This document shows positions 26,116 to 34,625 of a DNA stretch of 64,000 bases, in pieces; position 1 is the stretch's first letter; each line of letters opens with the position of its first letter. The DNA lies in NCBI GenBank assembly GCA_964528445.1, contig CAZGSL010000002.1, forward strand, positions 62,001 to 126,000. The letters run 5' to 3'. Below the pieces are notes generated by a model. That model did no database searches, was not told the DNA's origin, and saw nothing but the letters and a program-made list of their open reading frames with translations. Source of the DNA: JAXHMM01 sp964528445. GTDB taxonomy: Bacteria; Bacteroidota; Rhodothermia; Balneolales; Balneolaceae. The translations under genes were made by a program, and so were the position numbers.

Positions 26116-27381
26116 ATGAATATTTTCACCAAGAATTACACCGCCATGAAAACCACAACGAAGAACCTGCAATCCATACTCTGCCTGCTGGCACTCCTGC
26201 TGTTCGGCTCACAGGCCGTCAAGGCGCAGGTTGCCGTGCGCGCGGACACGCTCTACACCATGGAAAACGACCCCATTGAAAACGGGGTGGTCCTCATGCG
26301 GGACGGCCAGATCGAGCAGATCGGGGCAGCCTCCTCCGTGAACATTCCCTCGGGATACGAAGTCTACGAGGCGGAGGTGGCCACTCCCGGGCTGATCGAC
26401 GCCCACACCGTAGTGGGACTCGCCGGCATCTTCAATGTGGACGCCGACCAGGATCAGCTGGAGACCTCCTCTCCCCTGCAGCCCGAACTCCGGGCTTTCG
26501 ATGCCTACAATGCGCGGGAGGACCTGGTCCAGTACGTCCTCGACATGGGCGTGACCACCGTTCATACGGGACACGGACCCGGCGCCCTGGCCAGCGGACA
26601 GACCATGATCGCCAAAACCCCCTACAACACCGTCGGGGAGGCGGTAGTGGACTCCGTCACCATGGTCGCCTTCACGCTGGGCTCCGGCATCTCCGGCGCC
26701 TTCAGCTCGCCCGGAACCCGCTCCAAGGCGATGTCCATGCTGCGCCAGCAGTTCATCCGGGCGCAGAGTTATCTTGAGCGGCGCAACAGCGACGATCCCC
26801 CCTCCCGTGATCTGACGATGGAGATCCTGGCGGACGTCCTGGAGGGCAAGGTCACCGCCATGATCACCGCCCAGCGGGCACACGACATCATGACCGCGCT
26901 GCGCCTGCAGGAGGAGTTCGGCTTCCCGATGGTGCTGGACGGAGCCGCCGAGGCCTACCTGGTGATGGACGAAATCGAGGAGGCAGGAGTACCGGTGTTC
27001 ATTCATCCCACCAAAGTGCGCACCGGTGGGCCCACTCAAAACGCCAGTTTTGAGACGGCCGGCAAGCTGGCCGAGGCCGGCATTCCCTTCGCCTTCCAGA
27101 GCGGCTACGAGGGATACGTGCCCAAGACGCGCATCGTACTCTTTGAGGCGGCCGTAGCGGTGGCCAACGGGCTCTCCCGGGAGGCCGCGCTTCGCGCACT
27201 GACCATCACCCCCGCCGAGATCCTGGGCATCGACAACCGCGTGGGATCCCTGGCGCCCGGAAAGGACGCCGACATCGTGCTCTACGACGGCGATCCTTTC
27301 GAGTACACGACTCATGTAACCCGGGTGATCGTGGACGGCGAGGTGGTAAGCGATGGACGAACCCCGCGAATATCCCATTGA
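26116..27381 (+). CDS. Exported amidohydrolase-family protein, catalytic residues degenerate
   Basis: 421 residues, start chosen at ATG 26116 because AGGAGGAG lies six bases upstream; the signal peptide runs through about residue 38 (VKAQ). Overall it aligns with its upstream paralogue, but the HxH motif is HTV (His97, Val99), NHTHRHDD is TAQRAHDI, LQHVSE is LDGAAE, and TDDG is SGYE. With most metal ligands gone it is probably not a hydrolase and may be a pseudoenzyme partner. The end GSLAPGKDADIVLYDGDP is conserved. It overlaps the Smr gene by 29 bases. Confidence 0.9.
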   Translation: MNIFTKNYTAMKTTTKNLQSILCLLALLLFGSQAVKAQVAVRADTLYTMENDPIENGVVLMRDGQIEQIGAASSVNIPSGYEVYEAEVATPGLIDAHTVVGLAGIFNVDADQDQLETSSPLQPELRAFDAYNAREDLVQYVLDMGVTTVHTGHGPGALASGQTMIAKTPYNTVGEAVVDSVTMVAFTLGSGISGAFSSPGTRSKAMSMLRQQFIRAQSYLERRNSDDPPSRDLTMEILADVLEGKVTAMITAQRAHDIMTALRLQEEFGFPMVLDGAAEAYLVMDEIEEAGVPVFIHPTKVRTGGPTQNASFETAGKLAEAGIPFAFQSGYEGYVPKTRIVLFEAAVAVANGLSREAALRALTITPAEILGIDNRVGSLAPGKDADIVLYDGDPFEYTTHVTRVIVDGEVVSDGRTPRISH

Positions 27382-27619
27382 CGGCACCCTGGACCTCCAC
27401 CACTTCCGGCCGGAGGAGCTGGGAAGTCTTCTGCCGGAATACATCGAGGCGTGCCGGGAGCGTGACATCTACAGCCTGCGCATTATTCACGGAAAAGGCA
27501 CCGGTACGCTCAAGAGGAGCGTCCACACCCTTCTGGACCGGAATCCCCATGTGGAGAGCTACCGCCTGGCGGGCGACCGCAGCGGCTGGGGAGCCACCCT
27601 CGTGGAACTGAAAACGTAA
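27353..27619 (+). CDS. Stand-alone Smr-domain protein
   Basis: 88 residues: LDLHHFRPEEL near the start and IIHGKGTGTLKRSV (about 43-56) are the two Smr hallmarks. Smr domains are found at the C-terminus of MutS2, where they nick DNA or RNA. Here it is a separate short protein, overlapping the upstream amidohydrolase-like gene and 19 bases before a MutS-type ATPase gene. Start chosen at the ATG that gives the full domain. Confidence 0.85.
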   Translation: MDEPREYPIDGTLDLHHFRPEELGSLLPEYIEACRERDIYSLRIIHGKGTGTLKRSVHTLLDRNPHVESYRLAGDRSGWGATLVELKT

Positions 27620-27638
27620 TCCAATCGCCGCCATCCCC

Positions 27639-29486
27639 ATGTCCTATTCCCGCGACAGCCTCAGGACCGCCCTGCTGAACCAGGTTCGCAGGCTGAAGGA
27701 GAAGACGAACATGCTCGAGCGGCAAAGCCGCAGGTTTTCAAACCTCCGGCTGGCGGCATTCCTGGGGGGCATGGGACTCCTCTACGTGGTGGCGAGATGG
27801 CAGAATCCCTGGCTGTTCGGCCTGGTACTCCTGCTCTTCGCGGGGGGATTCACGGCGCTGGTGATCCTTCACCGCAAGGTAGATCGGTCGGCCGAGAAAT
27901 CCCGCATCTGGGGGGAGATACGACGGGGCCACCTGAGCCGCATGGATCTGGAGTGGGAGGAGCTTCCCTACCGTCCCCCGGCAGACGTGGATCCCGACCA
28001 TCCCTTTGCCCGCGACCTCAACCTGGTGGGCGAACACTCCCTGCTGCACCTGTCCGACACCACGATATTCGAGGGGGGGCGGTCCACGCTGACCCGCTGG
28101 CTGCTGGCCCGCCGTCCCCCGCTGGAGCGTCTCCCGGAGCGCACGAAGCTGGTCCGCGAACTGCGGGCTCTCCCCCACTTCCGGGACCGCCTGACGCTCC
28201 GGGCCCGGATGGCGAAAAAGATGCGGGAGGAGACCGACTGGAGCATGAAGCAGCTCCAGGAGCACCTGGAGCATCCCCGGGAGTTCCGGATCGTCCCCGC
28301 CCTGCTGCTGCTCGGGGGACTCTCGGGGGTGAACCTGCTTCTGCTGGGACTCTGGCTCGGGGGCGTCACAGCCCCGTGGGTAATCCTCAGTTTCCTGATC
28401 TACCTGCTGGCCTACAACTACCACTCGGGGAAAGTCCGGGGGCTCTTCGAGGAGTCCTACCAGATGGAGAAGCTGCTGAGCCGGTTTCATGCCATCCTGG
28501 GATACCTGGAGGAGTACCCCTTCCGGTCCGGTTCGGGCCTGGAGGCGTTCTGCGAACCCTTTCACGCCCGTGACGACACGCAAAAACGCCCTTCCCGCTT
28601 TCTCCGCCGCATCATCCGGCTCTCCGCCGCCGGCGCCGCCCAGAAGAGCCAGATCGGGTGGCTGCTGCTCAACGCCGCCGTCCCGTGGGACCTCTTTTTT
28701 ACCTGGAAAATGGAGCAGTACAAAAAGGCGCTGCGCCCCCGGCTTAACCGCTGGATGGAACGTTTCTACCGGCTGGAAGCCCTCTGTTCGCTGGCCAACC
28801 TGGCCTGGCTCAATCCCGGCTACTCCCTGGTGCTGCCCTCGTCCGGTGCAGAACGGTCCGGCCCCCCGTTCCAGGCCAAAGACCTCGGCCACCCGCTTAT
28901 TCCCGCCTCCCGGAAAGTGACCAACGACATTACCATCGAAAACATGGGCGACCTCCTGCTGATCACCGGCTCCAACATGTCGGGCAAGAGCACCTTCCTG
29001 CGGACCCTCGGGATTAACCTGGCGCTCTGTTTCGCCGGGGGACCCGTCAACGCGGCGGAGCTTCGGACGGTCCCCTTCCGGCTCTTCAGCACCATCAACG
29101 TAGCCGATTCCCTCGAGAGGGGGCTCTCCCACTTCTATGCCGAGGTGAAACGCCTTCGCCGGCTTCTGGAGCTTCTGGAGGACGACGATCCCCTGCCGCT
29201 CTTCTTCGTGGTCGACGAAATCTACAAGGGCACCAACAACCGGGAACGGATGCAGGGCAGCGAGGCTTTTCTGAAAACCGTGGCGGGACGTAACGGCGTC
29301 GGGCTGGTATCCACGCACGACCTGGAGCTGGCCTCCCTCGAGGAGGAGATCGCTTCCCTGACCAACTGGCATTTCGAGGAGACCATCCGCGACGGACGCA
29401 TGAGCTTTGAGTACAAGCTCAAGCCCGGCCCCTGCCCCACCACCAACGCTCTGCGCATCATGGAGATGGAAGGGCTTCCGACCTGA
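27639..29486 (+). CDS. MutS-type ATPase with membrane segments
   Basis: 615 residues. Hydrophobic helices near the N-terminus (about 34-70) and middle (about 220-265) frame charged segments. The C-terminal ABC ATPase has Walker A GSNMSGKSTFL (about 443-453), SHFYAEVKRLR, Walker B FFVVDEIYKGTNN (about 520-532) and the switch histidine in LVSTHDLEL. It lacks the mismatch-recognition domain, matching the membrane-associated MutS-related family of Bacteroidota. The role is unknown; adjacency to an Smr-domain gene recalls a split MutS2. It ends 2 bases from a convergent TonB receptor gene. Confidence 0.88.
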   Translation: MSYSRDSLRTALLNQVRRLKEKTNMLERQSRRFSNLRLAAFLGGMGLLYVVARWQNPWLFGLVLLLFAGGFTALVILHRKVDRSAEKSRIWGEIRRGHLSRMDLEWEELPYRPPADVDPDHPFARDLNLVGEHSLLHLSDTTIFEGGRSTLTRWLLARRPPLERLPERTKLVRELRALPHFRDRLTLRARMAKKMREETDWSMKQLQEHLEHPREFRIVPALLLLGGLSGVNLLLLGLWLGGVTAPWVILSFLIYLLAYNYHSGKVRGLFEESYQMEKLLSRFHAILGYLEEYPFRSGSGLEAFCEPFHARDDTQKRPSRFLRRIIRLSAAGAAQKSQIGWLLLNAAVPWDLFFTWKMEQYKKALRPRLNRWMERFYRLEALCSLANLAWLNPGYSLVLPSSGAERSGPPFQAKDLGHPLIPASRKVTNDITIENMGDLLLITGSNMSGKSTFLRTLGINLALCFAGGPVNAAELRTVPFRLFSTINVADSLERGLSHFYAEVKRLRRLLELLEDDDPLPLFFVVDEIYKGTNNRERMQGSEAFLKTVAGRNGVGLVSTHDLELASLEEEIASLTNWHFEETIRDGRMSFEYKLKPGPCPTTNALRIMEMEGLPT

Positions 29487-29488
29487 CG

Positions 29489-31984
29489 CTACAGTTCAAT
29501 GCCCAGCGTCAGGTAGACGCTGCGGCCCTTCGCGGGTATGATGCCCGGCCCCGGGTAACCGGTGGCGCGCCGGGTGAAGTAGCGGTGGTCGGTCAGGTTG
29601 TTGACGCCTCCCTCCAGCAGGAACCGGCCGATCCGGTACTCGGCCGAAAAATCCGCCACGTAGTAGGCGGGGATGATTCCCTCGATGGCGGTGGGGGTGC
29701 GCCGGGCGTTGGTGGCGTCCGAGTAGTGACCTCCGGTATAGGAGTACTGCAGGGAGGCCTGGAAATCGCCCCTGCGGTAGGTGAGGCCGGTCTTGAAATT
29801 GACGGGGGGAACCAGCTCCACCTCGTTGCCCTCTACCCCCGGAACCCGGGAGTTCCGGTACTCCGAGGTCAGCAGGGCCAGGTTGGTGAACCAGGCGAGA
29901 CGGGTGGAGGAGGTGGCATCTCCCAGGAGTTTCCAGAGATCGATCTCCCCGTACGATTCCAGCCCGTAGATCCTGGCGTCCGCCACGTTGGTCCGGTACC
30001 GGAAGGTACGGTCCACCAGCCCGTTGAACCGCGGATCGGGCTCGGTTCGGAGGACGGTGCCGATGCGATTCTGGTAGGAGAGGTGGAAGAGCGTCACGTC
30101 GTAGTTAAACAGGTTCCCCGAACTCCCGCGAATTCCCAGGTCCAGATTGAATCCCCGTTCGTCCCGTATGTCCGGGTCCACTTCCAGGCTGCCGATATCC
30201 ACCCGGATATCGTTGAAATTGATGGCGCGGTAGTTCTGGGAGTAGTTGGCGTAGATCTCCATCGCCTCTCCCGCCCTGTAGCTGAGTCCCACGCCGTAAA
30301 AGAGAAACGACCGCTCCCTCTCGCGCCGCTCCTCGATCCGCTCGTCGTGTATCACGTTGCCTGCCAGGTCACGTACGATCTCCCGGTAGTAGCCCTCGGC
30401 CCCGGTACGGATGTACTCCAGCCGCAGCCCGGGCGTCACGCTCAGCTCCGGGGTAATATTGAAAATGTTCTCCAGGAAAAAGGAGCGGTTCGCGCTGGGA
30501 AGGTCAAAATCCGATCCATCCAGGTTGCCCGGATCAAGATAGCGGAAATCCGGTCCGCTTCCGTCCGATCCCATCCCCTGCCTGCGGCGGGTGAACCCAT
30601 CGTACCAGCGCACCCCGGCAAGAAGCACGGAGATATCGTCCAGGAAGGCGTAACGGTGGATCAGCCGGGTCTCGTTTCCCCAGTTGGAATAGTCGTCTTT
30701 CAACAGGTTGCGGTTCCCCCCGAAGTCGATCCGGTCGATGCGCTGCAGGTTGCCCACGGCATCCCGTTCTCCCAGCAGGCCGAAAAAGCGGGTGTTCAGG
30801 CGGGTGCTTCCGGAGAGGCGGTAATCCGCCTTCAGCGCGAAGAGGTTCCAGTTCACCCGGAACCAGTTGCGCTCCCGGTTGGACTGCCGGGGGTCGTCCT
30901 CAAACTGCGCGTCGGTCAGTCCGCCGGGCTGCTGCGCCAGGTAGTACATACGGGTGTACTCGGATTTGACCGAGAGCCGGGAGTTCACCCGGTACTTCAC
31001 CGATCCGTAGACCGTATGCTGGTCCAGCCCGGAATTGGGCCTCCATCCGTCGCTGGTCTTGTACTGGTAGAACCCGTAATAGTTGAAATCCCCGGAACTG
31101 CCCCCCACGCTGTTGAAGGAGTTGAAAAGCCCGTAGGAACCGCCGGTCCCGATCGACCGGAATCGCAGCGGATCACCCTCGGGCCCTTCCTTGAAGACAA
31201 AATTGATCATTCCGCCGAACTGGGTGCCGTACTGGAGGGAGGCCGCGCCGCGAATCACCTCGATGCTGCGGAGCGCCCGCGTCGGGGGTGTGTAATAGCT
31301 CTCGGGATATCCCAGGGCGTCGGCCGCGATATCGTAGCCGTTCTGACGGGTGTTGAAATGGGAGTTCCGCTTGGGACTGAGTCCCCTCCCCCCGATGCTG
31401 GTCTGCACGCCGGCGTCGTCGCTCTGCCAGATGTTCAACCCGGGAAGCCGTGCGAACACCTGCCGGTTGTTGTTGACCGCCAGGTTGGCGGAGAGGTCGT
31501 CCATGACCACCACCTCGTTCTTCTTGCCCTCGTTGATGGTCACCCCCTCCACCGAACGCAGGCGCCGCACGCCGAAGGTCTCCTGGTGGGTATCTCCCAC
31601 CGTGATTCCCTCCAGCGTTCCCTCCATCAGCGAGAGCTCGAAATTCCGCGTCACGTCGGCGTCGTCCACCCGGACCCGCTCGACCGCGATCTTGTTGCCG
31701 GGATAGTAGACCACCACCCGGTAGGTATCCGGGCGCAGCTCCGAGAAGGCGTAGCGACCCCGCCCGTCGGTGCGCCGGCTCCGGGCGCCCGAGACCACGA
31801 GCTGCTCCGTCTCCGCTTCAACGGAATCGGTCTCCGCCTCCGACAGGTAGAGGGTGGCGCCCTCCAGCGGTTCGCCTTCGGGACCGGTGACCGTCCCGCT
31901 GAGCGTATAGGTCTGGGCCCAGAGGGAACCGCACAGTGAAATGAGGAGCGCGAAGGTGACAACAGACGTTCGAAGAATGCTCAT
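29489..31984 (-). CDS. TonB-dependent receptor, FecA-like
   Basis: 831 residues: signal peptide (ending LWAQ, about 24), carboxypeptidase-regulatory-like domain (about 25-115) with an RTDGRGRYAFSELRPD motif, plug domain (about 130-260) with VFARLPGLNIWQSDD and IGGRGLSPKR, and a barrel ending YLTLGIEL. The plug resembles Fe(III) dicitrate receptors of Bacteroidota, so uptake of a ferric chelate is likely. Its start overlaps the stop of the HTTM gene by 4 bases. It ends a four-gene minus-strand unit. Confidence 0.92.
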   Translation of the reverse strand: MSILRTSVVTFALLISLCGSLWAQTYTLSGTVTGPEGEPLEGATLYLSEAETDSVEAETEQLVVSGARSRRTDGRGRYAFSELRPDTYRVVVYYPGNKIAVERVRVDDADVTRNFELSLMEGTLEGITVGDTHQETFGVRRLRSVEGVTINEGKKNEVVVMDDLSANLAVNNNRQVFARLPGLNIWQSDDAGVQTSIGGRGLSPKRNSHFNTRQNGYDIAADALGYPESYYTPPTRALRSIEVIRGAASLQYGTQFGGMINFVFKEGPEGDPLRFRSIGTGGSYGLFNSFNSVGGSSGDFNYYGFYQYKTSDGWRPNSGLDQHTVYGSVKYRVNSRLSVKSEYTRMYYLAQQPGGLTDAQFEDDPRQSNRERNWFRVNWNLFALKADYRLSGSTRLNTRFFGLLGERDAVGNLQRIDRIDFGGNRNLLKDDYSNWGNETRLIHRYAFLDDISVLLAGVRWYDGFTRRRQGMGSDGSGPDFRYLDPGNLDGSDFDLPSANRSFFLENIFNITPELSVTPGLRLEYIRTGAEGYYREIVRDLAGNVIHDERIEERRERERSFLFYGVGLSYRAGEAMEIYANYSQNYRAINFNDIRVDIGSLEVDPDIRDERGFNLDLGIRGSSGNLFNYDVTLFHLSYQNRIGTVLRTEPDPRFNGLVDRTFRYRTNVADARIYGLESYGEIDLWKLLGDATSSTRLAWFTNLALLTSEYRNSRVPGVEGNEVELVPPVNFKTGLTYRRGDFQASLQYSYTGGHYSDATNARRTPTAIEGIIPAYYVADFSAEYRIGRFLLEGGVNNLTDHRYFTRRATGYPGPGIIPAKGRSVYLTLGIEL

Positions 31985-33396
31985 AAACCGCTGGATCCGT
32001 ACCAGTTTTCGGCGTTTTCGTTAAAGGGACGTATCCACTCCTTGTGCCGGAACCCGCGCTCCACTTCGGTGAGATCCACCTCCGGGTCCACCAGGAGCCG
32101 GCTCTTCCGCCCGTTCAGGGTGACGCGGACCTCCGCGGTGATCTCCACGTCCCCCATCCCCTGCCGGCGGTACTGCTCCTCCAGGTAGTGGGCGAACTGC
32201 AGGATCATGTCGGGCTGGGTGGACATCATCTTCTCCTGGTTGCGGGTAAGGTATTCGTAGTTGGAAGCCTCCCACTCGCGTCCCGTTTCCGGATCGCGCA
32301 CGTGGAAAACGGCATGGCCTGCCTTCTCCATCAGCATCACCCGCCAGGAGAAGCGGTATCCCTGCTCATTCCAGAAGAGATTGCCGGGATAGAGCAGGTG
32401 GCGATGCGGAACCAGCAGCTGCAGCGCGAAGAAGACGACCAGGAGGCCGGCCAGCGCGCCGCCGCCCCTCACGGGACGATACTCCCCGCTCCCGGACTGC
32501 CCTCTCTTCTCCCTGATTCCCAGATAGCCGCCGGCGCGGCGCAGCTTGCGGAGCACGCCCTCGTGGAATTCGGGCGAGAAAAAGATGAGCGTGCAGCCGA
32601 TCATGACGTAGGGAAACATGCCGATCTGGAAGAGCATCGCGGTCATCCCGTGAAAGAGCACCACGGCGGCGTAGGCGGCGACGCGGGTGGGACGCCAGAG
32701 CAGGAAGAAGGTGATAGTCAGGTCGTACAGCGCTCCCGCCCAGCTCATCAGGTAGGCCGTGGCGGGATATGCCAGCCATTCCCCGATCAGCGGAAGGTGG
32801 GCGCGGGCGGGAAGCCAGATCCTCAGGGGCATCGCCTCCAGCAGCCAGTCGGCGTTCAGCTTGGCCAGTCCGGCATAAAAATAGACGATGCCCAGCTGCA
32901 GCTTGAACACCGCGACGGTCCACCGGGGCACCCGTTCGGCCCTCAGGCCGGGCCTGCGGAGCACGTCCAGCGAAAAGCGGCGGTGGGCGGGCACCAGGAT
33001 GAGCAGAAAGGCGACCAGGCTGACAAAGTAGTAGTGGTTGAGATAGTTGGTCTTGTCGATGAGCTCCACCCAGGTGAAGCTCAGGAAGAAGAGCAGGGCC
33101 GAAAGGCGGTAGCGGTACCCGAGCATGATGCCGAGCGCGGAGAGACCCATCAGCAGGAAGAGTCCGTATATGCCGAACTCCCCGGGGACGGTCACCCACT
33201 CGAACCCGTAATAGCTGAAAAAATAGTCCGGCCGCAGGTAGAGCTCCCGGATCCACCCCTTCCAGGCGAAACGTACGGTCCCGGCAAGCATGACGCCCCC
33301 GAACAGGATGCGGAACACCACCAGCGGGGCGATGGAGGTGGGGCGGGTCAGCCAGTTTCCCGCCTTTCGGGTTATGTTCGCGTTCGACAGAGCCAT
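31981..33396 (-). CDS. HTTM-domain (gamma-carboxylase-like) membrane protein
   Basis: 471 residues. Its hydrophobic helices (about ten, roughly residues 20-330) are of the HTTM family, which shares the fold region of vitamin K-dependent gamma-glutamyl carboxylase. A soluble C-terminal part of about 150 residues includes FHVRDPETGREWEASN. It is the third gene of DUF4856-imelysin-HTTM-TonB, overlapping the receptor start by 4 bases. In this setting a role in iron uptake, rather than carboxylation, is suggested, but the activity is not established. It is 12 bases downstream of the imelysin gene's stop. Confidence 0.88.
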   Translation of the reverse strand: MALSNANITRKAGNWLTRPTSIAPLVVFRILFGGVMLAGTVRFAWKGWIRELYLRPDYFFSYYGFEWVTVPGEFGIYGLFLLMGLSALGIMLGYRYRLSALLFFLSFTWVELIDKTNYLNHYYFVSLVAFLLILVPAHRRFSLDVLRRPGLRAERVPRWTVAVFKLQLGIVYFYAGLAKLNADWLLEAMPLRIWLPARAHLPLIGEWLAYPATAYLMSWAGALYDLTITFFLLWRPTRVAAYAAVVLFHGMTAMLFQIGMFPYVMIGCTLIFFSPEFHEGVLRKLRRAGGYLGIREKRGQSGSGEYRPVRGGGALAGLLVVFFALQLLVPHRHLLYPGNLFWNEQGYRFSWRVMLMEKAGHAVFHVRDPETGREWEASNYEYLTRNQEKMMSTQPDMILQFAHYLEEQYRRQGMGDVEITAEVRVTLNGRKSRLLVDPEVDLTEVERGFRHKEWIRPFNENAENWYGSSGL

Positions 33397-33408
33397 GTCA
33401 GCTGTTGC

Positions 33409-34521
33409 CTAGTCTCCGTCGTTGTCCTGGTAGGTAATGGTGATGCCCAGAATCGATGTCATGTCGGCTTTCAGCAGTCCCACCACATCCTGCAGTTCGG
33501 AAAAAGCCGTCAGGACGGGCTCGTTGTTGCTGGATATCTGGCTGTGGAGCGGATCGCTGAGCGCCTCCAGGGCCGACTCGGCCTGGCTCAGCTCCGTCTC
33601 GATTTCCGAAGCCAGCTCCCCGGCGTCCCTCGCCTCCAGCTCGTCGCGAAGCCCGGGCCCTACGCTGCCGTCGGCCGCCTCGCCCTGGTAAATCCTGCGC
33701 ATCGTCTCCAGGCTGGCCAGGGCCAGCTCCACGGAGTAGCCGCCGTAATGGGCCTCCGTGGCGGTGGAACGCGGTACACCCGCGCTTCTTATTCCGGAGG
33801 GAATGCCGATCTTGGCATCCCGCAGAAACCGCTCAAAATGCAGTACCAGGGCATTGACCAGCATGCCCATGGAGCTGCCCGTGTCGTTGCCCGCGCGCCC
33901 CTCGTCCAGGAAGGTACCGATGTAATTCCCCCCGTCCGATCGCCAGTCGTCCGCCGTCCCGGCGGCGAGCTGCCGGACGTGGTCGGCCAGATCAAGGAGA
34001 TAGTCCCTCCGCGCCCCGGCTCCTTCCGCCGAGGTAAACTGCTCTACGGTTTCCGCGTCGCTCCCGGCCACACCGTGGAGGAGGTAGCCGAGCGCCGGAA
34101 ATCCGGCCGCGCCCCGGTTGACGACGGCCCCCAGGTCGTATTCGCCGGACGATATGTTCGAGCGAACCTGGTTGGTGTCTGCCGGATAGGTGTTGAGGGA
34201 GGGCCGGAGCAGCCGCATTTCGGCCGGACCGAACTGGTAGGGAGCGGCCTCCTGCCAGGCCATACGGGCCTCACGGAGGGCCTCCCTCAGGTTCTGCAGG
34301 CGCTCCTGCGTGGGGTCGCCGGTGAATTCGGCGGCGGACTGATGAAGCTGCTCGGTCTCGCTCTGAAGCTGCTGATAGGAGGGCAGAATAAGATTCTGGC
34401 CGTAATTTTGGAGGACTTCAGAGAAATCGTCGTCCGACCCGCCGGTGCCGATCAGATCGCATCCGGCCACCAGAAGGAGGCAGCCGAGCAGCAATACAGC
34501 GCTGATTTTACTTCGTCTCAT
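33409..34521 (-). CDS. Imelysin-family lipoprotein
   Basis: 370 residues. Lipobox LVAGC with acylation Cys21. The mature part is all-helical with the imelysin repeat pattern (QETEQLHQ, AWQEAAPYQFGPAE). The position of the conserved GxHxxE motif reads GFPALG (140-145), so the His and Glu are absent. Family members are iron-regulated surface or periplasmic proteins thought to help iron uptake. It lies in an operon with a DUF4856 lipoprotein, HTTM and the FecA-like receptor. The name is firm; function is family-level. Confidence 0.9.
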   Translation of the reverse strand: MRRSKISAVLLLGCLLLVAGCDLIGTGGSDDDFSEVLQNYGQNLILPSYQQLQSETEQLHQSAAEFTGDPTQERLQNLREALREARMAWQEAAPYQFGPAEMRLLRPSLNTYPADTNQVRSNISSGEYDLGAVVNRGAAGFPALGYLLHGVAGSDAETVEQFTSAEGAGARRDYLLDLADHVRQLAAGTADDWRSDGGNYIGTFLDEGRAGNDTGSSMGMLVNALVLHFERFLRDAKIGIPSGIRSAGVPRSTATEAHYGGYSVELALASLETMRRIYQGEAADGSVGPGLRDELEARDAGELASEIETELSQAESALEALSDPLHSQISSNNEPVLTAFSELQDVVGLLKADMTSILGITITYQDNDGD

Positions 34522-34553
34522 AAGCAGTGGAATATTCTGTTGCGGTTGCGTTT

Positions 34554-34596
34554 CGGCGGCTCCCCCGTAACGTCATTCCGGGGGAGTAGTCCGCCG
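34554..34596 (-). promoter_or_regulatory. Strong hairpin between the DUF4856 and imelysin genes
   Basis: CGGCGG (34554-34559) pairs with CCGCCG (34591-34596), and an inner CCCCC pairs with GGGGG (34580-34584). It lies in the 104 bases between two co-directional genes. No T run follows on the minus strand, so an mRNA-stability or partial-termination element that tunes expression of the downstream genes is more likely than a full terminator. This is an inference from structure only. Confidence 0.45.
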
Positions 34597-34625
34597 TTCG
34601 AAAGAGGTATCTTATGGGGCGGCCA

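Noticed and set aside
29585..31939. 784-codon plus-strand frame opposite the TonB receptor
   Set aside because: Shadow of the receptor; low-complexity, no domain.
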